DNA of 53,168 bases from Thermoproteota archaeon (GTDB lineage: Archaea > Thermoproteota > Methanomethylicia > Methanomethylicales > Methanomethylicaceae): positions 69,572-122,739 of the forward strand of contig VGLU01000004.1 in NCBI GenBank assembly GCA_016882195.1. Direction: 5' to 3'. The translations under genes were made by a program, and so were the position numbers. The stretch's first letter is position 1, and each line of letters opens with the position of its first letter. Below the pieces are notes generated by a model. It was not told where the DNA came from. It made no database searches and saw nothing but the letters and a program-made list of their open reading frames with translations. Of the stretch, positions 25,431 through 34,197 are shown one piece after another.

Positions 25431-26288
25431 ATGAAGATTTGTGACTTGGGTCCCCTAGTATCGGCCATGAATTTGAATGATCCTTTGATAACGGCACTTC
25501 ACATACTAGGCAACATCAAGGGTCACTACAGGATCGTGGTCGTAAACGGAGGGGGGAAGGTGCATGGCCTCATAATAGGCAGAAGGCTACTCGAGATACT
25601 TCTTGGGAGGAGAGGGTCTTCTATAAGAGCAAAGAAAGGTTTCGAGAGCGTGCTCCAAGAGCCAGTTAATTTATTTATGGACGAAAGCTACCAGATCTTC
25701 CCCGAAAACACTGATACTGAGACAGTAATCAAGTACATGGTAGAGAATTCCCTGGGATATGTGATCTTGGTAGATCAGGCAGGCGCTTACAAGGGTATCA
25801 TTGAGGAATCTTGCATCTTGAGTAGGTTGAGGGGGAAGAGGTTCGGGCTTCGGACAAGGAACATAATGAGCAAAAATGTCCGTACAATAGACCCGGAGGC
25901 CACTATACGCAATGCGGCGCAGACAATGATAGACAATATGGTGAGACGCCTTCCTGTGACCTTGAAAAGTACCATCGTTGGGATCGTCACGGCATCCGAC
26001 ATCATCAGACATATAATTCGACAAGAAGGTAAGACAGGCAAGCTCGGACTATTGGATGTGGCGAGGATACTAGACGAGGGAGTGGCCAATGTAATGAGCC
26101 AAAACGTCCATTCAATCCAACCAGATTCCGATGCAGGAGAGGCTTTGGACAAGATGGTTAACCTAGATGTAAGCGGTCTGCCAGTCGTATCAAAGGAAGG
26201 GCAACTGTTTGGCATAGTCTCGAGGGTAGACTTCATCAAGATTGCCAAACTGAAAGGCGTCAGCACAATAGTTGAGATGATGACATAG
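25431..26288 (+). CDS. four-CBS-domain protein, partner of TreT
   Basis: The 285 residues are two CBS pairs: about residues 5-60 and 80-130, then RNIMSKNVRTIDPEATIRNAAQTM (about 142-198) and NVMSQNVHSIQPDSDAGEALDKM (about 222-280). CBS pairs bind adenosine nucleotides and signal energy state. There is no enzymatic domain. Its TAG stop (26286-26288) directly abuts the TreT start at 26289, so the two are co-translated. A role in adenylate-responsive control of trehalose synthesis is inferred from that pairing. Confidence 0.85.
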   Translation: MKICDLGPLVSAMNLNDPLITALHILGNIKGHYRIVVVNGGGKVHGLIIGRRLLEILLGRRGSSIRAKKGFESVLQEPVNLFMDESYQIFPENTDTETVIKYMVENSLGYVILVDQAGAYKGIIEESCILSRLRGKRFGLRTRNIMSKNVRTIDPEATIRNAAQTMIDNMVRRLPVTLKSTIVGIVTASDIIRHIIRQEGKTGKLGLLDVARILDEGVANVMSQNVHSIQPDSDAGEALDKMVNLDVSGLPVVSKEGQLFGIVSRVDFIKIAKLKGVSTIVEMMT

Positions 26289-27500
26289 ATGGTGCGCATA
26301 GAAGACTACACCCCGATAGTGGGTAGCACAGAGATCGACAGCATTAGGGAATTGACCGAGCATGTCAAGGGTGCCAAAGTTGTACATATAAACGCCACTC
26401 CATTCGGCGGAGGGGTAGCCGAGATCCTCAACTGTATCGTTCCCCTTGCCAAATCAGTAGGCATCGATGCCATTTGGCAGACCATCAAGGGAGAAACTGA
26501 TTTCTTCCTGACGACCAAAAAAATCCACAACGCGTTGCAAGGAGACAACACCGTCGAATTAACTGAGGACATGATGAGGGTCTATCTGGGTACAAATCGT
26601 TCCAACGCCTCTCAACTGGATCTAGATGGCGAGGTCGTGGTAATCCACGACCCCCAGCCTCTGCCTCTAATTGAGGGAGGGAGGGAGGGAAAGTGGGTTT
26701 GGCGCTGCCACATCGACACCTCGAGCCCCAATACAAAAGTTTGGTCCTTAATAAACGGCTACATCAAGAAGTATGACGCTGTCATCTTCTCTCTCGAGAG
26801 ATACGTTCCAAGAGACCTATCGAAAATGAGGGTTTTAATAGATTACCCGACAATAGACCCGCTCTCAGCCAAGAACGCCCCTCTGAGCACAGGAGAGATA
26901 CAGAAGGTTTTGGATCGTTATGATGTGGACCCAGACAGACCAATCGTGGGACAGGTGGCTAGGTTTGACCCGTGGAAGAACCCTCTTGGGGCGATTGATG
27001 TGTACCGGAGGGTCAAAGAGAAAATACCAAACCTTCAGTTATTAATGATCGGCTCATTTGCAAATGATGATCTTGATGGGGTGGAATGGCACAAGAAGGC
27101 GGTTAAATATGCGGGGAGCGACAGAGACGTGCATATTCTCACGAATTTGGATGGCGTGTTGAATAAGGAGGTAAACGCATTCCAAAGATCTCTCAGCGTT
27201 GCGCTTCAACTCTCGATAAGGGAGGGGTTCGGCCTTACAGTAACAGAGGCTCTTTGGAAGGGCGTTCCAGTGGTTGGGACGAAGGCGGGAGGCATAACCC
27301 TGCAGGTTATTGACGGCGTAACAGGCTATCTTGTGGAAAGTCTTGAGAAAGCGGCTGAAAGTACAGAGCTTCTGATCCGGAGGCCGTGGCTTGCAAGGGA
27401 GCTTGGTCACGCAGGGATGCAACATGTTAGGCTAAATTTTTTGATAACCAAGGGGCTGAAAAATTACCTGAGGATGCATATAGAATTGGTCGGTAAGTGA
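26289..27500 (+). CDS. treT: trehalose glycosyltransferring synthase TreT (GT4)
   Basis: TreT makes trehalose in one step from an NDP-glucose and glucose, as described in Thermococcus and Thermoproteus. The N-terminus VVHINATPFGGGVAEIL and IDAIWQTIKGE, then HDPQPLPLI, VWRCHIDTSSPN and GQVARFDPWKNP, are all typical. The GT4 donor-site pair is E312 and E320 (REGFGLTVTE). Length of 403 residues is normal. The start ATG immediately follows the stop of the CBS protein gene. This supplies trehalose independently of TreY/TreZ and TreS encoded further along. Confidence 0.92.
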   Translation: MVRIEDYTPIVGSTEIDSIRELTEHVKGAKVVHINATPFGGGVAEILNCIVPLAKSVGIDAIWQTIKGETDFFLTTKKIHNALQGDNTVELTEDMMRVYLGTNRSNASQLDLDGEVVVIHDPQPLPLIEGGREGKWVWRCHIDTSSPNTKVWSLINGYIKKYDAVIFSLERYVPRDLSKMRVLIDYPTIDPLSAKNAPLSTGEIQKVLDRYDVDPDRPIVGQVARFDPWKNPLGAIDVYRRVKEKIPNLQLLMIGSFANDDLDGVEWHKKAVKYAGSDRDVHILTNLDGVLNKEVNAFQRSLSVALQLSIREGFGLTVTEALWKGVPVVGTKAGGITLQVIDGVTGYLVESLEKAAESTELLIRRPWLARELGHAGMQHVRLNFLITKGLKNYLRMHIELVGK

Positions 27501-27509
27501 GCTGTTCTT

Positions 27510-27562
27510 GTGACCTCCTCCCCACCCTTTCGGATGGGGGACTTCCCGCCGATGGAGTTAAA
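27510..27562. mobile_element. 53-bp solo end of the IS200/IS605-type element
   Basis: The sequence begins GTGACCTCCTCCC and ends GGGGACTTCCCGCCGATGG then AGTTAAA, matching both termini of the 285-bp element at 19907. The middle is one hairpin CCCCA ... TGGGG. It looks like an internally deleted copy placed just after treT. The following 170 bases to 27732 hold nothing recognisable. Confidence 0.55.
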
Positions 27563-27732
27563 GACAACTTACATCAGAGCCGAACACCTCTCGACGTTTC
27601 AGCGATCGGGCAAAAGGAGTGAAAGGGAGGCTTTCCAACCATGGCGGCTGTGACGTCCTATTAGTTAAGAGATTAGGTAGGGAAAAAGAGGGATGGTCAA
27701 AAAGTGAGATCCTTGCAAAGGAGTCCACAGAA

Positions 27733-28266
27733 TCATCGATTTGATGTTTGTTTTGATTTGTGCTTTGGAGACGCTTTGGAGACTGTTTCAGCTGCCATCC
27801 TAAGCAAGGGTTTTAAATCATTATATTTAATATGATTCGAGACGATAGACGTAGAAAGGCCGACGTTCATAGTCTCCAAAGGAATGCTTATCCTCTCCCT
27901 AAATTTTTGGAGATCTTCACAGATCGTGTACAAGACATATTCATATGCACCAACAGTGCTGTCCACGCTCACAATCCTTGGATGCTTATTGAAGAATTCA
28001 TACAGTTTTGTTCGCATGCCTTCTTCGCTTACGAAAGGAGTGGTGCTCGAGTAGGCGGTCACGTCGAAGCCCAACTTTGACCAGTCAATTTCGATGGTAA
28101 ACTGCTTAATCACGCCCTCCTTGATCATCCAGTCGATTCTTCTCGAGACCATCCGCTCATCAAGATTTAGGGTCTTCCCGATATCCTTGATCTTCATTCG
28201 GCTATCATCAAGTAGCATCTCAAGGATCTTAAAGTCGGTCTGATCCAGCCTAACTTGCTCTACCAT
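27733..28266 (-). CDS. Lrp/AsnC-family transcriptional regulator
   Basis: The N-terminal helix-turn-helix is clear: LDQTDFKILEMLLDDSRMKIKDIGKTLNLDERMVSRRIDWM. Residues about 60-160 resemble an AsnC/RAM ligand-binding beta-alpha-beta domain (VSVDSTVGAYEYVLYTI), with a basic Lys/Ser tail. ATG 28266. A palindrome TTACAT-N4-ATGTAA sits 16-31 bases upstream, over the predicted transcription start, which fits autoregulation. The ligand is unknown. It is divergent from the small gene at 28404. Confidence 0.85.
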   Translation of the reverse strand: MVEQVRLDQTDFKILEMLLDDSRMKIKDIGKTLNLDERMVSRRIDWMIKEGVIKQFTIEIDWSKLGFDVTAYSSTTPFVSEEGMRTKLYEFFNKHPRIVSVDSTVGAYEYVLYTICEDLQKFRERISIPLETMNVGLSTSIVSNHIKYNDLKPLLRMAAETVSKASPKHKSKQTSNR

Positions 28267-28281
28267 AATGGAGATCCAGCT

Positions 28282-28297
28282 TTACATTAATATGTAA
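28282..28297. promoter_or_regulatory. inverted repeat, likely operator of the Lrp-type gene
   Basis: TTACAT-TAAT-ATGTAA is a perfect inverted repeat. A BoxA-like TTTAAATATA (minus strand) lies at about 28309-28318, putting transcription start near the centre of the repeat. Binding here should block initiation of the regulator gene. Confidence 0.5.
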
Positions 28298-28386
28298 TTA
28301 GAATACGTTATATTTAAATTTTGTTGCTATAAAACTGCATCTATTACTATATTATTTGTATTTTTGCCGAAAAATTTTTATACGAT

Positions 28387-28403
28387 GTGCTATAGAATAG
28401 CAC
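28387..28403. promoter_or_regulatory. inverted repeat between BoxA and start codon
   Basis: GTGCTATAGAATAGCAC has six-base arms GTGCTA/TAGCAC and ends directly before ATG 28404. TTTTTATA at 28375-28382 is about 25 bases before the ATG, which predicts a leaderless transcript. A protein bound to the repeat would occlude the start site. Confidence 0.5.
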
Positions 28404-28637
28404 ATGGGCAATAGCATTGAGTACGCAGCTTGTGGTAAGGCTGAGGCGCATAATCCCGCGCAGGTCAAGGAGTGTCCCGGTCCAGGTCCCAAGAAAGAGG
28501 CGCAGGGTAGGAAGGCGCGACAACCTAAGCAAGCGGTTGGAGAGGGCGTGGAACAGCCAGATCGAACTGTACGATCCCATAATGTAAAAAAAGTAGACGG
28601 CAACTGGGCACTTAGGAGCGACCTTGGCAAGGGTTGA
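28404..28637 (+). CDS. small basic low-complexity protein
   Basis: A 77-residue frame rich in Gly, Lys, Glu, Gln and Pro (CPGPGPKKEAQGRKARQPKQ) without hydrophobic core or membrane helix, so likely disordered. It begins at the predicted transcription start downstream of BoxA and an inverted repeat. It ends 23 bases before the UspA start, so the two are probably co-transcribed. No family recognised; a structured transcript rather than a protein cannot be excluded. Confidence 0.45.
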   Translation: MGNSIEYAACGKAEAHNPAQVKECPGPGPKKEAQGRKARQPKQAVGEGVEQPDRTVRSHNVKKVDGNWALRSDLGKG

Positions 28638-28660
28638 AGAAAGGTTCGTGGGGAAAAATA

Positions 28661-29128
28661 TTGATTAAAAAAATTTTGGTGGCCATCGATGGCTCTGAGC
28701 AGGCGGAGAGAGCGCTGTTATGGGGACTTGAACTCGCGGAGAGGTTCAATTCCAAGGTTTTGTTGGTGAGCGTTGCAGAGCCAGTAGTCGTACCTTTAGC
28801 TCCAAGTGTAACAATGAACCCTATGCAAGCCGCTGTAATACCCCCAGACGCAATAGACTCTCATAAAAGAGAGTTGAAAGCGCGCCATATGCAAGTTCTT
28901 TCAGATAGTTGTGAAAGAGCGAAGATGAATAAACCCAATGTATACGTCGAGATCAGACTTGAGGTCGGGAGCCCGGCTAATAAAATTATTGAGGCGGCAA
29001 GGGAGGGCAACTTTGACATCATCGTAATGGGCAATAGGGGCCTTGGGGGGATAAAGCAACTTCTGCTTGGAAGCGTCAGTAAAAAGGTAGCTGACGAAGC
29101 GCATTGCCCTGTTCTTATAGTCAAGTAA
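28661..29128 (+). CDS. universal stress protein, UspA family
   Basis: The protein begins IKKILVAIDGSEQAERALLWGLELA, the standard UspA start, and ends with the ATP-binding loop GNRGLGGIKQLLLGSVSKKV and CPVLIVK. It has 155 residues, typical length. The TTG at 28661 fits the family start and follows GGGGA; an upstream TTG at 28634 would add nine unrelated residues. UspA proteins act as nucleotide-binding stress or regulatory proteins. It lies in the leaderless transcript with the 28404 gene. Confidence 0.88.
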   Translation: MIKKILVAIDGSEQAERALLWGLELAERFNSKVLLVSVAEPVVVPLAPSVTMNPMQAAVIPPDAIDSHKRELKARHMQVLSDSCERAKMNKPNVYVEIRLEVGSPANKIIEAAREGNFDIIVMGNRGLGGIKQLLLGSVSKKVADEAHCPVLIVK

Positions 29129-29136
29129 TCGAATTT

Positions 29137-30165
29137 TCACTTCCCATTGGCAATGGATATCAGATCGGTCAGCAGGGCGTAGCCAGTTGCCCGTCGACCG
29201 GCCCCCGGTCCCACTATCGTAATATTACCCAGGCAGTCCGTCGCGAATGTAAGGGCGTTGGTTACCCCCATAATATTGGCGAGAGGGTCGGATACTGGCA
29301 AGGGTATCGGAGAGACCTCTGCCAAGATGGAGTTGCCCTTCTTCTCCGCACGGGCTATCAGCTTTATCCTCCCGCCACGATCCTTTGCCTTCTTGACCTC
29401 CTTTGTGGTGACCGAGGTGATCCCCTTTCTCTTTACATTGTCTGGCCTGATGTTGATACCCAGCAATGCATTCGCAAGTATGGTGACCTTTGCGGCGGCG
29501 TCTCCGCCCTCAACGTCCATGGTTGGATCTGCCTCTGCATATCCCAAACGCTGGGCCTCCTTCAGTGCGTCCTTGTAGTCCAGCCCCTTCTCCATCTCCG
29601 TTAGGATGTAGTTGGTCGTCCCGTTGAGGATCCCCCTTATGGAAGAGACGGAGCATCCCGCAAGCACGCCGTCGAAGAGATTGAATGCAGGAGTGCCGCT
29701 CAACACCGTGCCCTTGAACTTCAGCTTGACGCCGTTGGCGTCTGCCAGTTTCATCAGCTCGCGGTAGTATAATGAAATGGGACCTTTATTTGTGGTAACG
29801 ACGTGCTTCCCTAGTGAGAGAGCAGTTTTTATGTGGCTGTAACCAGGCTCGCCGTTCACGATGTTCGTCCACGTGACCTCGACTATGGCGTTTGAGTGGC
29901 TCGCTCTGATCGTCTCAATGGCGGAGAGACCCTTCTTCTGCGCGGGTAGGGTCTCCAGGCTCGTTCTGGCTTCTGCAAGCCTCAGCGCCTCCTTTAGGTC
30001 TATTCCACGATCGTCGAGGATGGAGCCGACCTTGATGTCGGATATGGCAACCACCCGGTACTCCATGCCGTATCTCTTCTTTAGCTCCTCCTTCTTCTCC
30101 AAGAGAAGGTCTGCTAAGCCCCGGCCGACGGTGCCGAAGCCTATGAAGGCGAGGTCGAATCTCAT
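29137..30165 (-). CDS. hom: homoserine dehydrogenase
   Basis: The enzyme reduces aspartate semialdehyde to homoserine in threonine and methionine synthesis. Sequence marks are the dinucleotide loop IGFGTVGRGLADLLL, TTNKGPIS, GTVLSGTPAFNLFDGVLAG, ILNGTTNYILTEM, and the active-site Asp/Lys region GYAEADPTMDVEGGDAAAKV. Length is 342 residues with no ACT domain, as usual in archaea. ATG 30165 follows GGCGATGATT. It is convergent with the UspA gene, 8 bases apart. Confidence 0.93.
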   Translation of the reverse strand: MRFDLAFIGFGTVGRGLADLLLEKKEELKKRYGMEYRVVAISDIKVGSILDDRGIDLKEALRLAEARTSLETLPAQKKGLSAIETIRASHSNAIVEVTWTNIVNGEPGYSHIKTALSLGKHVVTTNKGPISLYYRELMKLADANGVKLKFKGTVLSGTPAFNLFDGVLAGCSVSSIRGILNGTTNYILTEMEKGLDYKDALKEAQRLGYAEADPTMDVEGGDAAAKVTILANALLGINIRPDNVKRKGITSVTTKEVKKAKDRGGRIKLIARAEKKGNSILAEVSPIPLPVSDPLANIMGVTNALTFATDCLGNITIVGPGAGRRATGYALLTDLISIANGK

Positions 30166-30177
30166 AATCATCGCCGT

Positions 30178-30681
30178 TCAGTAATGTTCTAGCCGGATTT
30201 TAAATAGGTATCGAATGAAAGAAGGACTAAAAAGATTAAGAGCATCATCTGTTACGGCAAAATTACGAATTAGATCAGGATCGGAAAGTACCTCCCGGGT
30301 GTGCCTATTTAAGGGTATGAAAAAGAACTTCTTGCAATCCAATGGTATCCTTATGGCATCATTGGTCAATTTAAACCCATAACAGGAGACGGTTGTTGCT
30401 TCGCAGAATATGGATTTTTAGTATATTTGCCTCTTTTTAATGATTTTTCCTTGATGATAGTATTCCAGAGGCCCTTGATATTGCGCAGAGTTTGTAGCAG
30501 GATGGAACCTCATAACGCCTAAGTTTTGGTACGCCCTTGAAGATAGTGCCTTAAGGGATGAAATATTATTCAACATGCCTATTTCTATGCAATTATTAAC
30601 CATAAGCCTGAACTGTTCCAGCAACTCCATGACTTTGTCTGATGGAACATAGCTCTGCTTAACGCTTTTTGTTGCTAACAC
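30178..30681 (-). pseudogene. tnpB remnant (IS605/IS1341 type), N-terminal half
   Basis: The frame SDKVMELLEQFRLMVNNCIEIG ... ISSLKALSSRAYQNL is the start of an archaeal TnpB. In the same frame, after a TAA at 30418-30420, comes YGFKLTNDAIRIPLDCKK and FIPLNRHTREVLSDPDL, the next conserved TnpB segment. The catalytic RuvC part and zinc ribbon are missing. With an internal stop and truncated end it is non-functional. Confidence 0.65.
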
Positions 30682-30786
30682 TTTTTAAGGCGTCCCTCAA
30701 GCTTTGCTAGCATGTATAAATCCTACGAAAAATTGAACAACTTAAATATCGCTTTGTTGTATCATACCGTCGGTAGATGGTCAAAG

Positions 30787-30969
30787 TTGGTTGAGATCGT
30801 ACTATTCTTTGAGCTACACCAGCCGAGGAGGTTCAGGCGGCAGTTCGGGAGGCCGCTGCCAGAGGATCTGAGGAAGATCTTAGCGGAGCTAGACAGGACG
30901 ATAAAGGACGCCGAGGTAAACCTCTACGGAAAGGAGACCGGAAGACTTGAGGCTGGAAAGGTTCACTGA
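30787..30969 (+). pseudogene. short frame with GH57-like N-terminus, probable relic
   Basis: From TTG 30787 the frame reads VEIVLFFELHQPRRFRRQFG, which resembles the first strand and HQP motif of GH57 amylases. The rest (DLRKILAELDRTIKDAEVNLYGKE) is a helical segment without GH57 features. This looks like a GH57 gene with most of its body deleted, or a coincidence in a short protein. It overlaps the GalT-like start by 23 bases. Confidence 0.35.
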
Positions 30970-31948
30970 ATGCGCTAGAATACTCGATCCGCGTTCCGGT
31001 TTCTCCGATGGCAGACACGAAATAGAGGTGAGGATAGATCCTCTCACCGGCGCGACTTGTAGGATAAACATCACGAGGACGGCTAGGCCGAAGCATATCC
31101 TTAGGGGGGCTGAGGAGGTTGTTCCATCGAAGTGCCCCTTTTGCCCGGAGAACCTGGAGCGGGAAACGCCGAAGTTCACCCCGGACCTTATTCCTGAGGG
31201 GAGGCTGAAGTCGGGCGGTGCAATACTCTTCCCCAACCTCTTTCCCTTATCGGATCTTCATGGGGTCTGCGCCTTCACTCCTGCACACAAGCTCGACTTG
31301 GACAAGTTTCTAAAAGAGGAGATCTATGACGGAATAACCTGCTGCAGAAAGTTCTTCGAGATCGTGGGCGGAAGGGGGGCACCCTTCCACTTCCTCGGAT
31401 GGAACCACCTGTCCTCGTCGGGCGCGTCCCTGCTCCACCCGCACTTCCAAGTTATGGCGTCCAAGAGGCCCCTGCATGGACCAAAGTCCTGCCTTGAGGC
31501 CTCTGAGCGGTACTGGAGGGGGGAGGGGAGGAGCTTCTGGTCCGATCTTATCTCCTCGGAGCGGGGTTCTCCGAGGTACATCGGGGAGACGACAGGATTC
31601 CTCTGGTTTGCCCCATGGGCCCCGACCGGAGCGTTTGAGGTGATGGGGGTGAGCGGGGATGCCAAGGCGTCGCTGCTCCAGCTGGACGGGAGGGAGATTG
31701 GGGGGTTATCGGATGGCATTGTCAAGATCTTGGGCGGGCTTTGGGACCTCGGCGCAACATCAGTTACAATGGCAATCATCTCGTGGCCGAGTGGTGAGGA
31801 GGCAGACTGGTTCAGCATGAGCGTGAGGCTCATGGTCAGACCCAGCGGCAACATCTCCGACAGGGCGTTCCTGGAGCTGTACGGCGGCGAGGTCGGTCTT
31901 ACAACGCTACCCGAGGACTATGCCAAGGCATTGAGGGAGAGGTTCTAG
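30947..31948 (+). CDS. GalT-like nucleotidyltransferase (HIT superfamily)
   Basis: The protein has the features of galactose-1-phosphate uridylyltransferases: a CPFCPEN zinc-type knuckle at residues about 63-69 and the catalytic HPH triad in LLHPHFQVM. The 333-residue length matches GalT. Later motifs (WFAPWAPTG, SVRLMVRPSG) fit the second half-domain. It would exchange UMP or AMP between a sugar phosphate and UDP/ADP-sugar. The start is TTG 30947. It is convergent with the ROK kinase, overlapping by 4 bases; both may handle hexoses entering the glucan network. Confidence 0.8.
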   Translation: MRLERFTECARILDPRSGFSDGRHEIEVRIDPLTGATCRINITRTARPKHILRGAEEVVPSKCPFCPENLERETPKFTPDLIPEGRLKSGGAILFPNLFPLSDLHGVCAFTPAHKLDLDKFLKEEIYDGITCCRKFFEIVGGRGAPFHFLGWNHLSSSGASLLHPHFQVMASKRPLHGPKSCLEASERYWRGEGRSFWSDLISSERGSPRYIGETTGFLWFAPWAPTGAFEVMGVSGDAKASLLQLDGREIGGLSDGIVKILGGLWDLGATSVTMAIISWPSGEEADWFSMSVRLMVRPSGNISDRAFLELYGGEVGLTTLPEDYAKALRERF

Positions 31949-32898
31949 TCTCGAGGTTCACAGGAAGACGGCTCGAAGACCGAGAGGATGGCTCCCAGAA
32001 GCGGGGCGTCCTCTCTAAGCGGCGTGGCGACCACGGCCGGAGGGGCGTTGAAGGCGAACTTGGGCAGGCGGTCTGCTATCGGCTCGATGACGAGGTCGGG
32101 GTTCTTGAGCGCGACCCCGCCGCCCACGGAGATCACGGTGGGATCGTAGAGGTCCACGAGGTTCGCAAAGGCCATGGCGTTCACGTTGGCAGACTCCTCC
32201 AGCACGAACTTGGCGAACCCGTCGCCCCTGCGGGCAGCCATGAAGATGTCCTTGGCCTCTATCCTCTGGCTCCTCACCTCCTTCAGGAAGGGGGTGTTTC
32301 TGCCATACCTCTCGGTGAGCAGCTTGGCAAAGTTCGGCAGACCGCTCCCTGAGGTGTAGGCCTCCCAGTGCCCGCGCCCGCCGCAGCTACACTCGAGCCT
32401 TCCCTCGATGTCTATGATCATGTGCCCCATCTCGTGGGCGTTTCCCTCCTTTCCGACGAGGACCCTACCGTCCACAACGGCGCCGCCCCCTATTCCAGTA
32501 CCTATCCCCACGTAGACCAGATTGTCGAGACCCCTCCCGATCCCTATGGATCTCTCCGCCAGGGCAGCGGCGACGTTGTCGTTCAGCAGGGTCACCGGCT
32601 TGCGTAGCCTCTTCTCCAGCGCCTTCACGTTCACGTCCCTTAGAGATGTGTTTGGGGAGTATACGATCGTGCCCTCCCTAACGTTCAGCCGACCTGCCGC
32701 CCCGATCCCTATCCCGTCAACCAAGGAGAGGTCGCCGGCACAGACGAAGCGGATCAGGGACTCCAGCTGCCTCAGTAAAGAGGCTCCGCTCCTGGCATCC
32801 ACTGGCATGGACTTCCTCCTCAGGATTTCTGCGTCGCTGTTCCCGAGGGCAACCCTGATCCACGTCCCGCCTATGTCGATACCCACCGCCAAACCCAT
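31945..32898 (-). CDS. ROK-family sugar kinase (glucokinase-like)
   Basis: ATP-binding loop VGIDIGGTWIRVALG at the start, LLNDNVAAALAE, GIGTGIGGGAVVDG, and the ROK signature HEMGHMIIDIEGRLECSCGGRGHWEAY with its zinc cysteines. 317 residues, typical of ROK kinases that phosphorylate glucose or related sugars. ATG 32898 is chosen so that MGLAVGIDIGG is the N-terminus; a longer frame to 32961 is not conserved-looking. It could make glucose-6-phosphate from glucose released by TreZ or TreT reversal, by inference. Confidence 0.85.
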   Translation of the reverse strand: MGLAVGIDIGGTWIRVALGNSDAEILRRKSMPVDARSGASLLRQLESLIRFVCAGDLSLVDGIGIGAAGRLNVREGTIVYSPNTSLRDVNVKALEKRLRKPVTLLNDNVAAALAERSIGIGRGLDNLVYVGIGTGIGGGAVVDGRVLVGKEGNAHEMGHMIIDIEGRLECSCGGRGHWEAYTSGSGLPNFAKLLTERYGRNTPFLKEVRSQRIEAKDIFMAARRGDGFAKFVLEESANVNAMAFANLVDLYDPTVISVGGGVALKNPDLVIEPIADRLPKFAFNAPPAVVATPLREDAPLLGAILSVFEPSSCEPRD

Positions 32899-32997
32899 AA
32901 TCTCACAAGTCCGGTTGCAAAGGAAGCCCTCGATTTTAATCGTGGGCGGAATTGCAACCATGACCTATCTACTTTTTAAGCCTCATATTTCTTTGGG

Positions 32998-34166
32998 ATG
33001 CATACGCAGAAGTGTTTGTCTCTGAACCTTCTCGAACCAACAAGGGTCAAGGAGCGCCTCCTTCGAGAGACCTACAAAACTTTCTTCGACATATTAAAGA
33101 AGCCCTCCATCACCTTGACGGCGTCAGGTCGAGGGCCGAGCTTCATGAGAGTACCTATGAAAAATTTAAGGATAAGTACCGCGTAGCGTCCCAACTTGTT
33201 ATAGAGGCAACGAGCTACGCTCGGAGCAGCAGAAAGACCATAAATGAAAAACCCAAGAAGTGCATAGTCCGATTCGACCGCCGGCTCTTCAGCCTCAAGA
33301 AGACTAAGCGCAACAACCCGGTCCTCAGCCTCAGATTAAACCGCAGTAGAGTGGCCCTTCCAATAAGTCAAGACGGCGCCCACAAACGGCTCCAACAACA
33401 CCTAGAGGATGGCTGGAGGATAACGAGCATCATTATGAAGCGAAATCTCAGCTTCCTCGCCGTTATCTCCAAAGCTATGTCCAAGCTGACCATCAAGTCA
33501 AATGTTATGGGCATCGACATCAACAGCTCTAAAATCGCTGTATCCGTCATCAGCCCAAATAAAGTTCTGAAGCAGACTTACTACGGGCAGGACGTTTCCA
33601 CAAGGCAGTTCCATTTTGAGGAGAGGAGAGCAAAGCTTCAAGAATATCGAGACACTGTTTCCAGAGGCAAGGCTGGACTCAAGCTCAAGAGGCTCAGCGG
33701 AAGACAGAGAAACTATGTGAAAACCAACCTCTGGGAAATAGCCAACCGAGTCGTCAAGCTCGCTAAGGAACTCAACGCCAATATAGCCATCGAACGCCTT
33801 AGGCATCTCAGGAAGCGTAAGGGCGAATGGGGCAGGAAGAGTCAAAGAAAAGTCAACCGCATCCCCTATGGCTTCTTCAGACACGCCTTGAAATATGTGG
33901 CTAACAGGGAAGGTGTGGTCATCGAGGAGGTCAAACCGAACTACACAAGCCAGACCTGCCCCAAATGTGGGCACGTAGGTAAGGAGAACTGGAAAGGCTA
34001 CAGCTACTTCAAATGCGTCAAGTGCAGCTACGAGGCAAACAGAGACGGTGTGGCAAGCCTCAACATCGTCGAGAGGGCGAGTCAAGTAGCTAATTCATAT
34101 ACGGCTCAGATTCCTCTCGGGAATGCCCCAGTCAACGGGCATGTTTTGAAGGATGAGGGGTGTTGA
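32998..34166 (+). mobile_element. tnpB: tnpB (IS605/IS1341 family) with N-terminal frameshift
   Basis: The first frame from ATG 32998 gives CLSLNLLEPTRVKERLLRET, a normal TnpB N-terminus. It must shift near 33090-33105 (one A missing in the AAA run of TTAAAGAAG) to join KEALHHLDGVRSRAELHEST and the rest. The remainder is complete: RuvC motifs GIDINSSKIAVS, IAIERLRHLRKRKG and ANRDGVASLNI and a zinc ribbon TCPKCGH ... FKCVKCSYEA. TnpB is an RNA-guided nuclease. A 3' hairpin lies at 34198-34217. No tnpA is present. As written it is not translatable as one protein. Confidence 0.85.
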
Positions 34167-34197
34167 AAGATGGCATCAAACACACCAGAGTTTCAAG

